A stretch of DNA of 64,000 nucleotides from Meghimatium bilineatum (Eukaryota; Mollusca; Gastropoda; Stylommatophora; Philomycidae): the NCBI GenBank assembly GCA_034231615.1, contig CM067302.1, positions 14,736,990 to 14,800,989 on the forward strand, in the 5' to 3' direction. Positions 54,770 to 64,000 of the stretch are shown one piece after another. A program made the position numbers and the translations under genes. Within the stretch, counting starts at the first letter, position 1, and each line of letters begins with the position of its first letter. The notes under the pieces were generated by a model. The model was not told the DNA's origin, did no database searches, and was given only the letters and a program-made list of their open reading frames with translations.

Positions 54770-55095
54770 AGTGTGAAAAGACTAAAATACATAACACCTT
54801 TTTAAATCTTTACGTGAGGATAAAGTCTAGATGACGCGAGCAAGAGGTCTTCTTCTTCTTCTTCTTCTGTCCTTCCTCTTTTATCCTTTACGGGTGTCGA
54901 GGGAGATACAATGTTCTTGTTCTCGCTTTTCTGGCAGCTTCAGAGCAAAAGGTAGGTAAAGTTAAATTGGGAATAATAGACCGTGGTGGACACGTTACAG
55001 TCTAGCAGAGTACACCACCAAATCAAAAGACATTTTATATTGGAGGTTCCTTACAACCACTTTCGTTGCGGAGACAGCATGAAATGATGGTGAGA
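54770..55095 (+). mobile_element. LINE-C 3' end split by LINE-M
   Basis: GACGCGAGCAAGAGGT before, and AGGTAGGTAAAGTTAAATTG, ACAGTCTAGCAGAGTACACC, CGTTGCGGAGACAGCATG after the insert. Confidence 0.75.
54849..54942 (-). mobile_element. LINE-M, 94-bp 5'-truncated insertion
   Basis: TSD GAGCAAGAGGT / GAGCAAAAGGT (54,838-54,848; 54,943-54,953). (CTT)n at the left is the minus-strand GAA tail; TTACGGGTGTCGAGGGAGAT is the shared LINE-M end. Confidence 0.85.
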
Positions 55096-55339
55096 AAATC
55101 ACAACAGCTAAATAAAATGGTATTCAACTTATGGTGTAGAAGCCTTCTCCGATTTGAAAACCATATTCCAGCTTTCTGTATGCTGACAACCGCTCCCATA
55201 AAAGATAACAACACATTTACTTTCACTATTATAACTGTTTCCAATGACAAATACGGTGAAATATTGTAAGTTGAGGACATTTTCAAAAAATTCATCAAAA
55301 ACATTCAGATTTAGAAAATGGAAGACTTCAGAACATTCA

Positions 55340-55512
55340 TCAAGTACAAGATAATGTAAAACGTGAGGACATTCATCAAGTACAAGAAAATGTAAAACGT
55401 GAGGACATTCATCAAGTACAAGAAAATGTAAAGCGTGAGGACATTCATCAAGTACAAGAAAATGTAAAACGTGAGGACATTCATCAAGTACAAGAAAATG
55501 TAAAACGTGGGA
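55340..55512. repeat. 36-bp minisatellite, ~5 units
   Basis: ACATTCATCAAGTACAAGAA plus AATGTAAAACGTGAGG. Confidence 0.95.
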
Positions 55513-55654
55513 ATAGTCATTAACAACAGAAAATGTAAAACCGTGAGTGCATTCATTAACAATAGAAAATGTGTAACTTTTCCAGTTCATTACCCTCAGG
55601 AAAAAGTCACCTTTTCCGAATTATCACCATCGCCTTCTTCAGCACACACCATCC

Positions 55655-55850
55655 ACCCACCGATTATTGTCATAGCCATTGTAAAAATCATCATAATAAT
55701 TATCATCTTTGTCACCAATATCATTAACCTCATCGTTGTTGCCATAATTATCATCGTCATTATTACTGTTGTCATTATCCCTATCATTATCACCACCACC
55801 ACTATTATCATCACCATCTCTAGCATTGACATCATCATCACCGTCTCTGA
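55655..55850. repeat. (ATC/ATT)n-rich imperfect microsatellite
   Basis: ATCATCATTATCACCACC-type sequence. Confidence 0.85.
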
Positions 55851-55859
55851 CACCGACGC

Positions 55860-56130
55860 CACCACAATCTTAGAATACATCAAGAGACAACAGATCAAAT
55901 GGTTTGCACACATCAGCAGACTACCACCAGACAGCATATCACAGCAAGCTATGCTACACAGATATAGCGACGGCAGACCTAGAAACCGACCACGAAAACG
56001 ATAGACCACTGAAATAAAGAGGCGACAAATTCCACAATATATTCAGCACACAAGGGTGTCGTCTCCAGAAAACTTCTACCCTTGACGTCGAAATGCAACA
56101 AAAGGCTTCAGCGAAAAGATAGATCACCCT
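55860..56130 (+). mobile_element. LINE-F 3' end
   Basis: LEYIKRQQIKWFAHISRLPP, DSISQQAMLHRYSDGRPRNR, PRKR*, then RRQIPQYIQHTRVSSPENF and AGCGAAAAGATAGATCAC. The 'KWF.H..R.P' and 'GRP' blocks mark a LINE C-terminus. Confidence 0.83.
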
Positions 56131-56134
56131 CTCT

Positions 56135-57430
56135 AACACTGACATCCTCATCAAACGTATAAACCTTCAATATTGCTTTGCTATCTCTTTAGAAACATCA
56201 GGACATAAACCTCTTTATTCTTTATTACGAACCTGCTCTCAGCTTTTGCCAAGCTATAAGATCGATATCGTTGGCAAACCGCAAGTTGTGCAGAGATCGG
56301 TCACCCACTGAAATTGTTGTTTGGCGGTGATAATTAATTAGCAACGAAGCAATCTAATAAACCACTAACTAGCAAAATACTCAAACATCAAATATTATAT
56401 CCACCTTCCCCCCCCCCCCCCCCATTTATACCATGTCCAATACTGTTTCACCTATTAAAATCACCGTCCACAATGCTCTATTCTCGTCCCGACCAACTTG
56501 AGTCACCATGAAATCGTAAAATTTTTACCACAAACTTAATCTTTCACAATCTGTGACACACTATCATCAATGCGGAACTTAAAATTCCGTCAAAAACGGT
56601 CATTAGAATGCGTGACGTGGGTCCAGTCACTGTGATAAATTCTTAAAATCAGGAACGCCATCACTATTAAGTTGCCACATAAAACAAACAAACTCAGCGT
56701 CTCCCCTGTTCAAAATCTAGGAAATGATACCCTCTTATTGATACAATCTTCGGGAAAATCTGAAAACGGAAATCAGTCACTGTGTGCCAGATTCTTCCAG
56801 AACACAAAGAATATTCCAAAGTTTAAATAAATAGCAGCCAATGATCATTCAGCATCTGGCACATAGTTCCCAGATAAGAGAAACTGTTTATTATAAAACT
56901 TTAGATTAACAATTGAAGAAAACCAAAATAGCCAAACTCCGAAATTGTGTACTTGATTCATTAAGTGCAGTAGTCTCCACAACAAAGTTTGTTTGCAAAG
57001 TGAACTAAAACTTCTTAAAATTAAAAGAAATTGAAGACAATAAAATTCAATTAAATGAAAAATAAATATAACTCTGATAATTCACGTAAAACATGTTTCA
57101 CAATAAATATTTCTTGGTTACATTTTGACAAAAGTTTAGATAGTAACATTTCTAGAAACAATTATATTTACTAGTGAGTCCAGATTTTTAATACGTGCAT
57201 AAATTTAGTTCAGAAATACCAAAATATTGATAGTTTCAATTTAGCAAGAACATACACATTTGGCATCAACATTTATATTAAAATCTGTGGCATTTCAAAA
57301 GAACCAAATTTACATCATTTGACCATGAAATATGACAGAAGAAAGAAGAGAGAGATCCAGACAAGAATTCAAAAAGCAAACCAAATGAACTTTGATCGTA
57401 CACAAATTATGAAACACCAAATATATTCCA
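56135..57430. other. No gene; C16 tract at 56,408-56,423
   Basis: AT-rich, mostly featureless apart from the mononucleotide C run. Confidence 0.45.
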
Positions 57431-57434
57431 CTGG

Positions 57435-58534
57435 AAAACATAAGAAAAATTATAAATTCAATCTTCATACAAACATTGTGCTATCAATGTCAGACATGGA
57501 CATTTACAAAATAACAAGAGAGAAAGCTTACTATGTGTGGAATGTATAAGATATAGAGTAAAGAGAACAAGCAGAGATTATGAGAGAAGTACAAGCAGAG
57601 ATTATGAGAGAAGTACAAGCAGAGATTATGAGAGAAGTAAAAGCAGAGATTATGAGAGAAGTAAAAGCAGAGATTATGAGAGTACAAGCAGAGATTATGA
57701 GAGGAGTACAAGCAGAGATCATGAGAGAAGTACAAGCAGAGATCATGAGAGAAGTACAAGCAGAGATCATGAGAGAAGTACAAGCAGAGATTATGAGAAA
57801 AGTACAAGCAGAGATTATGAGAGAAGTACAAGCAGAGATTATGAGAGAAGTACAAGCAGAGATTATGAGAGAAGTACAAGCAGAGATCATGAGAGAAGTA
57901 CAAGCAGAGATTATGAGAGAAGTACAAGCAGAGATTATGAGAGAAGTACAAGAGGAGATTATGAGAGAAGTACAAGCAGAGATTATGAGAGAAGTACAAG
58001 CAGAGATTATGAGAGAAGTACAAGAGGAGATTATGAGAGAAGTACAAGCAGAGATTATGAGAGAAGTACAAGCAGAGATCATGAGAGAAGTAAAAGCAGA
58101 GATTATGAGAGAAGTACAAGCAGAGATTATGAGAGAAGTACAAGCAGAGATTATGAGAGAAGTACAAGCAGCGATCATGGGAGAAGTACAAGCAGAGATC
58201 ATGAGAGAAGTACAAGCAGAGATCATGAGAGGAGTGAAGAGATTACAAGAAATTTAGGGGGGAAAAAATCTGTGGTTAAATATATTCATATCAGAGGACT
58301 GAAATGGTTAGGCCACTTGATGGGACTGAACCCTTATTGGTGGTCAACAGATAGAACATATAACACGAAAATGGAAATAACAAGATAAGATATAGAGGAA
58401 GATCAAGAAGAAGTTGTATTGAAGGAGTTCACACTCTGGGACGTCACAATATAACTGCATATCACGTGACAAAATTTTCATAGCTCGAAAACTGATTGTC
58501 AATCCTGCGATGCCTTGCAGCAAAAACAGAGAAA

Positions 58535-58560
<26 letters not shown>
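57435..58560 (+). mobile_element. LINE-H copy 1, RT C-terminal part with in-frame array
   Basis: Blocks in order: the TNIVLSMSDMD region (frame-shifted .CYQCQTWTFTK), ECIRYRVKRTSRDYE, then the 24-bp array (RSTSRDYE)n, then RSEEITRNLGGKKSVVKYIH, RGLKWLGHLMGLNP, and in another frame a RYRGRSRRSC.IEGVH block and HNITAYH. The same order without the array is seen on the minus strand at 59,716-59,990 (CEMKCLRYTVNR.TRDYISS then EEIRRTIGTSVMKYIE). It ends in a GATA tail that grows into the compound array at 58,535. Confidence 0.85.
57565..58232 (+). repeat. 24-bp in-frame array, ~27 units, inside LINE-H
   Basis: Unit AGAAGTACAAGCAGAGATTA plus TGAG, encoding RSTSRDYE in the LINE frame; variants CATGAG and AAAAGC; one unit is 3 bp short. 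The frame enters from RVKRTSRDYE and leaves into RSEEITRNLG. Confidence 0.97.
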
Positions 58561-59125
<565 letters not shown>

Positions 59126-59415
59126 ATAAAATGATCAATGTATAAACATATATATATAAGCCAGTCTTTGTTGCTCGTGATAAACTCCAAGCCTGATAGG
59201 ATGAAATGTGGTACGGAGACACACAACGGCACTTGATTGTACATGTGATAGTCATCCATCATGGAGGTGGATCGTAGATTGCATTGCCTATGGTACAGCT
59301 ATAATACTATTTCTAGAATGATTGAGAGGTCTATATATTGCATTTTCTCTGGGTTTTGCGGTAACGTGACGCATGAGTGAATGACAATCGGTTTTCGGGA
59401 TATGCGCAGGTTTGT
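59126..59415. other. No recognisable feature
   Basis: Short spacer between the microsatellite and the minus-strand LINEs. Confidence 0.4.
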
Positions 59416-59417
59416 TC

Positions 59418-59715
59418 GCTTGATCATCATCAGGTTCCGTGCCGGCCGGCGTAGGAGATCATGGATCTCCACAGCTCTCTGTCTCCAGTATTATGTATCA
59501 AGGCTGTTTCCCTCCCGTGCCAGGTTGTTAAACTATCTAATATTTTCTCACGCTATCGCCCTCTGTCTCTGTTGCCTTCAATCGTGCCTGTTGTGACTAT
59601 GTCCTTCAAACCTCCTTCTCTCATAACGTGGCCAAAAAATTCGCATTTGACTCTCACCACCTCCGCATTAATTTTCCTAGCAGTCCATGGTATTCTCAGT
59701 ATTTTTCTGTTCGGT
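59418..59715 (-). mobile_element. RTE LINE 3' end
   Basis: Minus strand: ILRIPWTARKINAEVVRVKC, EFFGHVMREGGLKDIVTTGT, IEGNRDRGR, then ACGGGAGGGAAACAGCC and GCCGGCACGGAACCTGATGA. It joins LINE-H directly at 59,716. Confidence 0.85.
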
Positions 59716-59990
59716 TGGTATACAGTAATATTGTTTCGTCTTAGAATGTTTGTAACTCCTTCAATCCACCTTCTTCTCGTTCTTCCTCTAAATCTTGCTG
59801 TTTCAGCTTTATGTTGTATGCTCTTACTGGCTAATAAGGGATTCATTCTCATTAAGTGCCACAGTTATTTATGTCTATATTGTTCAATATATTTCATCAC
59901 AGATGTTCCAATAGTTCTTCTAATCTCTTCGCTACTAATATAATCTCTTGTTTATCTGTTTACTGTATATCTTAGACATTTCATTTCACA

Positions 59991-62988
59991 CGTAATAAGT
60001 TTTTTCTCGTGTTCTTTTCTTAGTGTCCAACGTAATAAGTTTTTTCTCTTGTTCTTTTCTTAGTGTCCAACGTAATAAGTTTTTTCTCTTGTTCTTTTCT
60101 TAGTGTCCAACGTAATAAGTTTTTTCTCTTGTTCTTTTCTTAGTGTCCAACGTAATACGTTTTTTCTCTTGTTCATTTCTTAGTGTCCAACGTAATAAGT
60201 TTTTTCTCTTGTTCTTTTCTTAGTGTCCAACGTAATAAGTTTTTTCTCTTGTTCATTTCTTAGTGTCCAACGTAATAAGTTTTTTCTCTTGTTCTTTTCT
60301 TAGTGTCCAACGTAATAAGTTTTTTCTCTTGTTCTTTTCTTAGTGTCCAACGTAATAAGTTTTTTCTCGTGTTCTTTTCTTAGTGTCCAACGTAATAAGT
60401 TTTTTCTCTTGTTCTTTTCTTAGTGTCCAACGTAATAAGTTTTTTCTCTTGTTCTTTTCTTAGTGTCCAACGTAATAAGTTTTTTCTCTTGTTCTTTTCT
60501 TAGTGTCCAACGTAATAAGTGTTTTCTCGTGTTCATTTCTTAGTGTCCAACGTAATAAGTTTTTTCTCTTGTTCTTTTCTTAGTGTCCAACGTAATAAGT
60601 TTTTTCTCTTGTTCTTTTCTTAGTGTCCAACGTAATAAGTTTTTTCTCGTGTTCTTTTCTTAGTGTCCAACGTAATAAGTTTTTTCTCTTGTTCTTTTCT
60701 TAGTGTCCAACGTAATAAGTTTTTTCTCTTGTTCTTTTCTTAGTGTCCAACGTAATAAGTTTTTTCTCTTGTTCTTTTCTTAGTGTCCAACGTAATAAGT
60801 TTTTTCTCGTGTTCTTTTCTTAGTGTCCAACGTAATAAGTTTTTTCTCGTGTTCTTTTCTTAGTGTCCAACGTAATAAGTTTTTTCTCTTGTTCTTTTCT
60901 TAGTGTCCAACGTAATAAGTTTTTTCTCTTGTTCTTTTCTTAGTGTCCAACGTAATAAGTTTTTTCTCTTGTTCTTTTCTTAGTGTCCAACGTAATAAGT
61001 TTTTTCTCTTGTTCTTTTCTTAGTGTCCAACGTAATAAGTTTTTTCTCTTGTTCTTTTCTTAGTGTCCAACGTAATAAGTTTTTTCTCTTGTTCTTTTCT
61101 TAGTGTCCAACGTAATAAGTTTTTTCTCTTGTTCTTTTCTTAGTGTCCAACGTAATAAGTTTTTTCTCTTGTTCTTTTCTTAGTGTCCAACGTAATAAGT
61201 TTTTTCTCTTGTTCTTTTCTTAGTGTCCAACGTAATAAGTTTTTTCTCTTGTTCTTTTCTTAGTGTCCAACGTAATAAGTTTTTTCTCTTGTTCTTTTCT
61301 TAGTGTCCAACGTAATAAGTTTTTTCTCTTGTTCTTTTCTTAGTGTCCAACGTAATAAGTTTTTTCTCGTGTTCTTTTCTTAGTGTCCAACGTAATAAGT
61401 TTTTTCTCTTGTTCTTTTCTTAGTGTCCAACGTAATAAGTTTTTTCTCTTGTTCTTTTCTTAGTGTCCAACGTAATAAGTTTTTTCTCGTGTTCTTTTCT
61501 TAGTGTCCAACGTAATAAGTTTTTTCTCTTGTTCTTTTCTTAGTGTCCAACTTACTACGTTTTTTCTCTTGTTCTTTTCTTAGTGTCCAACGTAATAAGT
61601 TTTTTCTCTTGTTCTTTTCTTAGTGTCCAACGTAATAAGTTTTTTCTCTTGTTCTTTTCTTAGTGTCCAACGTAATAAGTTTTTTCTCTTGTTCTTTTCT
61701 TAGTGTCCAACGTAATAAGTTTTTTCTCGTGTTCTTTTCTTAGTGTCCAACGTAATAAGTTTTTTCTCTTGTTCTTTTCTTAGTGTCCAACGTTATAAGT
61801 TTTTTCTCTTGTTCTTTTCTTAGTGTCCAACGTAATAAGTTTTTTCTCTTGTTCTTTTCTTAGTGTCCAACGTAATAAGTTTTTTCTCGTGTTCTTTTCT
61901 TAGTGTCCAACGTAATAAGTTTTTTCTCGTGTTCTTTTCTTAGTGTCCAACGTAATAAGTTTTTTCTCTTGTTCTTTTCTTAGTGTCCAACGTAATAAGT
62001 TTTTTCTCTTGTTCTTTTCTTAGTGTCCAACGTAATACGTTTTTTCTCTTGTTCTTTTCTTAGTGTCCAACGTAATAAGTTTTTTCTCTTGTTCTTTTCT
62101 TAGTGTCCAACGTAATAAGTTTTTTCTCTTGTTCTTTTCTTAGTGTCCAACGTAATAAGTTTTTTCTCTTGTTCTTTTCTTAGTGTCCAACGTAATAAGT
62201 TTTTTCTCTTGTTCTTTTCTTAGTGTCCAACGTAATACGTTTTTTCTCTTGTTCATTTCTTAGTGTCCAACGTAATAAGTTTTTTCTCTTGTTCTTTTCT
62301 TAGTGTCCAACGTAATAAGTTTTTTCTCTTGTTCATTTCTTAGTGTCCAACGTAATAAGTTTTTTCTCTTGTTCTTTTCTTAGTGTCTAACGTAATAAGT
62401 TTTTTCTCTTGTTCTTTTCTTAGTGTCCAACGTAATAAGTTTTTTCTCTTGTTCTTTTCTTAGTGTCCAACGTAATAAGTTTTTTCTCTTGTTCTTTTCT
62501 TAGTGTCCAACGTAATAAGTTTTTTCTCTTGTTCTTTTCTTAGTGTCTAACGTAATAAGTTTTTTCTCTTGTTCTTTTCTTAGTGTCCAACGTAATAAGT
62601 TTTTTCTCTTGTTCTTTTCTTAGTGTCCAACGTAATAAGTTTTTTCTCTTGTTCTTTTCTTAGTGTCCAACGTAATAAGTTTTTTCTCTTGTTCTTTTCT
62701 TAGTGTCCAACGTAATAAGTTTTTTCTCTTGTTCTTTTCTTAGTGTCCAACGTAATAAGTTTTTTCTCTTGTTCTTTTCTTAGTGTCCAACGTAATAAGT
62801 TTTTTCTCTTGTTCTTTTCTTAGTGTCCAACGTAATAAGTTTTTTCTCTTGTTCTTTTCTTAGTGTCCAACTTACTACGTTTTTTCTCTTGTTCTTTTCT
62901 TAGTGTCCAACGTAATAAGTTTTTTCTCTTGTTCTTTTCTTAGTGTCCAACGTAATAAGTTTTTTCTCTTGTTCTTTTCTTAGTGTCC
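59991..62988. repeat. 40-bp minisatellite, 75 units, seeded in LINE-H
   Basis: Unit TTAGTGTCCAACGTAATAAG then TTTTTTCTCTTGTTCTTTTC. I see no length change in ~3 kb; only a few sites vary (CTCTT/CTCGT, GTTCTTT/GTTCATT, AATAAGT/AATACGT). On the minus strand the LINE enters at ATGTCAGACATGGACACTAA and leaves at TTATTACGTGTGAAATG, so the unit is the LINE segment between. Confidence 0.98.
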
Positions 62989-63211
62989 ATGTCTGACATT
63001 GATAACACAATGTTAGTAAGATGATTAAACTTATGATTTGCGTTTTTGATTTCTATTCGGATAGATTTGTGTTTGAAAATTGATGTAAGTTCATAACTTA
63101 AGTAGTTGTTTTTTTTTTAATTCGTTTGATTCATGTGTGTATTCTGCCATCGTCTGTAAAAATGCTCCCAAGATATTTAAATTCCTGTATTTGTTTCAGT
63201 AATTATAAATT

Positions 63212-63490
63212 CGCCCTTGCGTTGCCGGGGCCCAAAAGGGGAGTAAATAATAGCAACACTGTTTACCTTCCACGCATGACGTAAAAGGCGACTAAGGAGG
63301 TTATGGGATCGAGTTGGCTGTCCCATCCCATATGGGGGTCAGTGACCCAAAGACATGCTGAAGTCGGATGTGTCCGGCCGAAATGCGCAGATATCGCAGC
63401 AGTGCAGTAAACCATGACACAACAAATTCCGTTATTCTGACTACATCCTGCTAATCTGCAGGAGTTTGAGAACGAACGCAGAAGAAGAAG
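63212..63490 (+). mobile_element. SINE-A, full length
   Basis: TSD AATTATAAATT / AATTAGAAATT (63,201-63,211; 63,491-63,501; one mismatch). Inserted in LINE-H copy 2. Confidence 0.93.
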
Positions 63491-63604
63491 AATTAGAAAT
63501 TTATCTTTCTGTTAAGTGTGTTGGGTCCTCTGACTATAAGTACTTCTTTTTTTCTGTGTCTGGTAGATATATAATTGGTAGCGTATTCTATTCAAGACGT
63601 AGCC

Positions 63605-63780
63605 ATCAACCCAGCATTTTTTGGCTGTAGTGATTTTCAAAGTAATACAAATAAAATACGTTCAGTAGTTTTCCATTGTTTTTCAGAACAGTCCGGATGC
63701 ACAGTTGCCGGTGGTAGGATACGAACCCGGTACTTTGTCCGTTACAGGCGTGCTTTGTATCACGACGTCACAGAGACGTA
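63605..63780 (-). mobile_element. tRNA-like SINE remnant
   Basis: On the minus strand 63,775-63,700 reads GCACGCCTGTAACGGACAAA then GTACCGGGTTCGTATCCTAC, an anticodon-arm-like stem and a B box (GGGTTCGTATCC). The adjoining ATCAACCCAGCATTTTTTGG recurs at 6,640. It is tRNA-Asp-like at best; the acceptor stem does not close. Confidence 0.5.
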
Positions 63781-64000
63781 AAGAGACTTTCTAATAAATA
63801 AGACCAATATGAAATGTAGCCATAATTTAAAGTTGAAAAAGAGACAGACAATTGTAACACGAAAGGTTGAAACCGGAACACAATATACATTGTTGGCACT
63901 TTCTTTGAAACCGGGACACATTATACAATGTTGCCATTTCGATGTTTTAAATCTAGATTTAACTGTTTTTAAAAGAACAGGTTGTCATAAACTACTTTCT

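Larger units (their letters stand above)
59716..63600 (-). mobile_element. LINE-H copy 2, RT part, split by 40-bp array and SINE-A
   Basis: Minus strand, in order: a short block at 63,600-63,510, SINE-A (63,212-63,490), KQIQEFKYLGSIFTDDGRIH (RT/thumb 'FKYLGS'), the CYQCQTWTLRKEQEKKLIT region at ~62,990, the 40-bp array, then CEMKCLRYTVNR, TRDYISSEEIRRTIGTSVMK, LWHLMRMNPLLAS, RFRGRTRRRWIEGVTNILRR and NNITVYQ. Without the array and SINE it matches LINE-H copy 1 block by block. Confidence 0.87.

Noticed and set aside
57537-58388. A 283-codon charged, coiled-coil-like repeat protein
   Set aside because: It is the 24-bp array inside LINE-H; both ends are LINE RT C-terminal codons.

Overview
This window looks like non-genic, repeat-saturated DNA from an invertebrate animal genome. 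I would guess a mollusc, probably a gastropod. The guess rests on the eukaryotic non-LTR retrotransposons, metazoan TTAGGG repeats, hAT and mariner DNA transposons, and a SINE whose body contains a 'TGTCGTAAAAGGCGACTAA'-type block that I recall from gastropod SINEs; the taxon is an inference. I found no host protein-coding gene, rRNA or intact tRNA gene that I can support. Almost every open frame is a LINE remnant or a tandem repeat that happens to lack stops.

Three kinds of sequence dominate. (1) LINE relics. The largest is an RTE/BovB-like copy at 8,998-13,030 with endonuclease and reverse transcriptase (RT). Many short 3' ends of related families are scattered on both strands; I call them LINE-C, D, E, F, G, H and M. 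There are also RNase H-type LINE tails (1-1,003, 1,655-1,870, 4,606-4,735, 38,318-38,815, 47,500-47,680). (2) SINEs. SINE-A is about 280 bp, SINE-B about 160 bp, and SINE-L is a different head on the same 3' half. All have an AGAAGAAGAAG-type tail, and several have clear target-site duplications (TSDs). An unclassified repeat, rep-J, is also present. (3) More than 35 tandem arrays, from (GATA)n microsatellites to a 3-kb array of a 40-bp unit.

Layout: 1-6 kb holds LINE/SINE fragments. 6.8-8.6 kb is a minus-strand LINE broken by two SINE-A copies and a 22-bp array. 8.6-13.3 kb is the RTE copy, with a 24-bp in-frame array, a rep-J insertion and a SINE-B downstream. 13.9-20 kb holds nested SINEs, LINE-D and a hAT MITE. 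21.9-30.3 kb is mostly arrays. 30.9-33.2 kb holds LINE-F, a tRNA-like SINE, and rep-J with a second hAT MITE. 33.4-40.4 kb is mostly arrays around an RNase H LINE. 42.7-43.6 kb is an internally deleted mariner. 44-56 kb holds LINE 3' ends, SINEs and arrays. 57.4-63.6 kb holds two opposed LINE-H copies, each carrying a large array inside its RT gene.

The most interesting signal is a recurring relationship. In at least five places a mobile-element sequence runs into a tandem array and resumes on the other side at the next codon or base, so the array unit is a duplicated piece of the element itself: 7,282-8,200; 10,565-11,068; 57,565-58,232; 59,991-62,988; and a three-copy example at 46,335-46,392. 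rep-J seeds two more (39,186-39,437; 48,308-48,580) and a tRNA-like sequence may seed another (49,030-49,170). The window therefore reads as a set of snapshots of minisatellites being born inside dead transposons. I see no virus-derived or LTR element.
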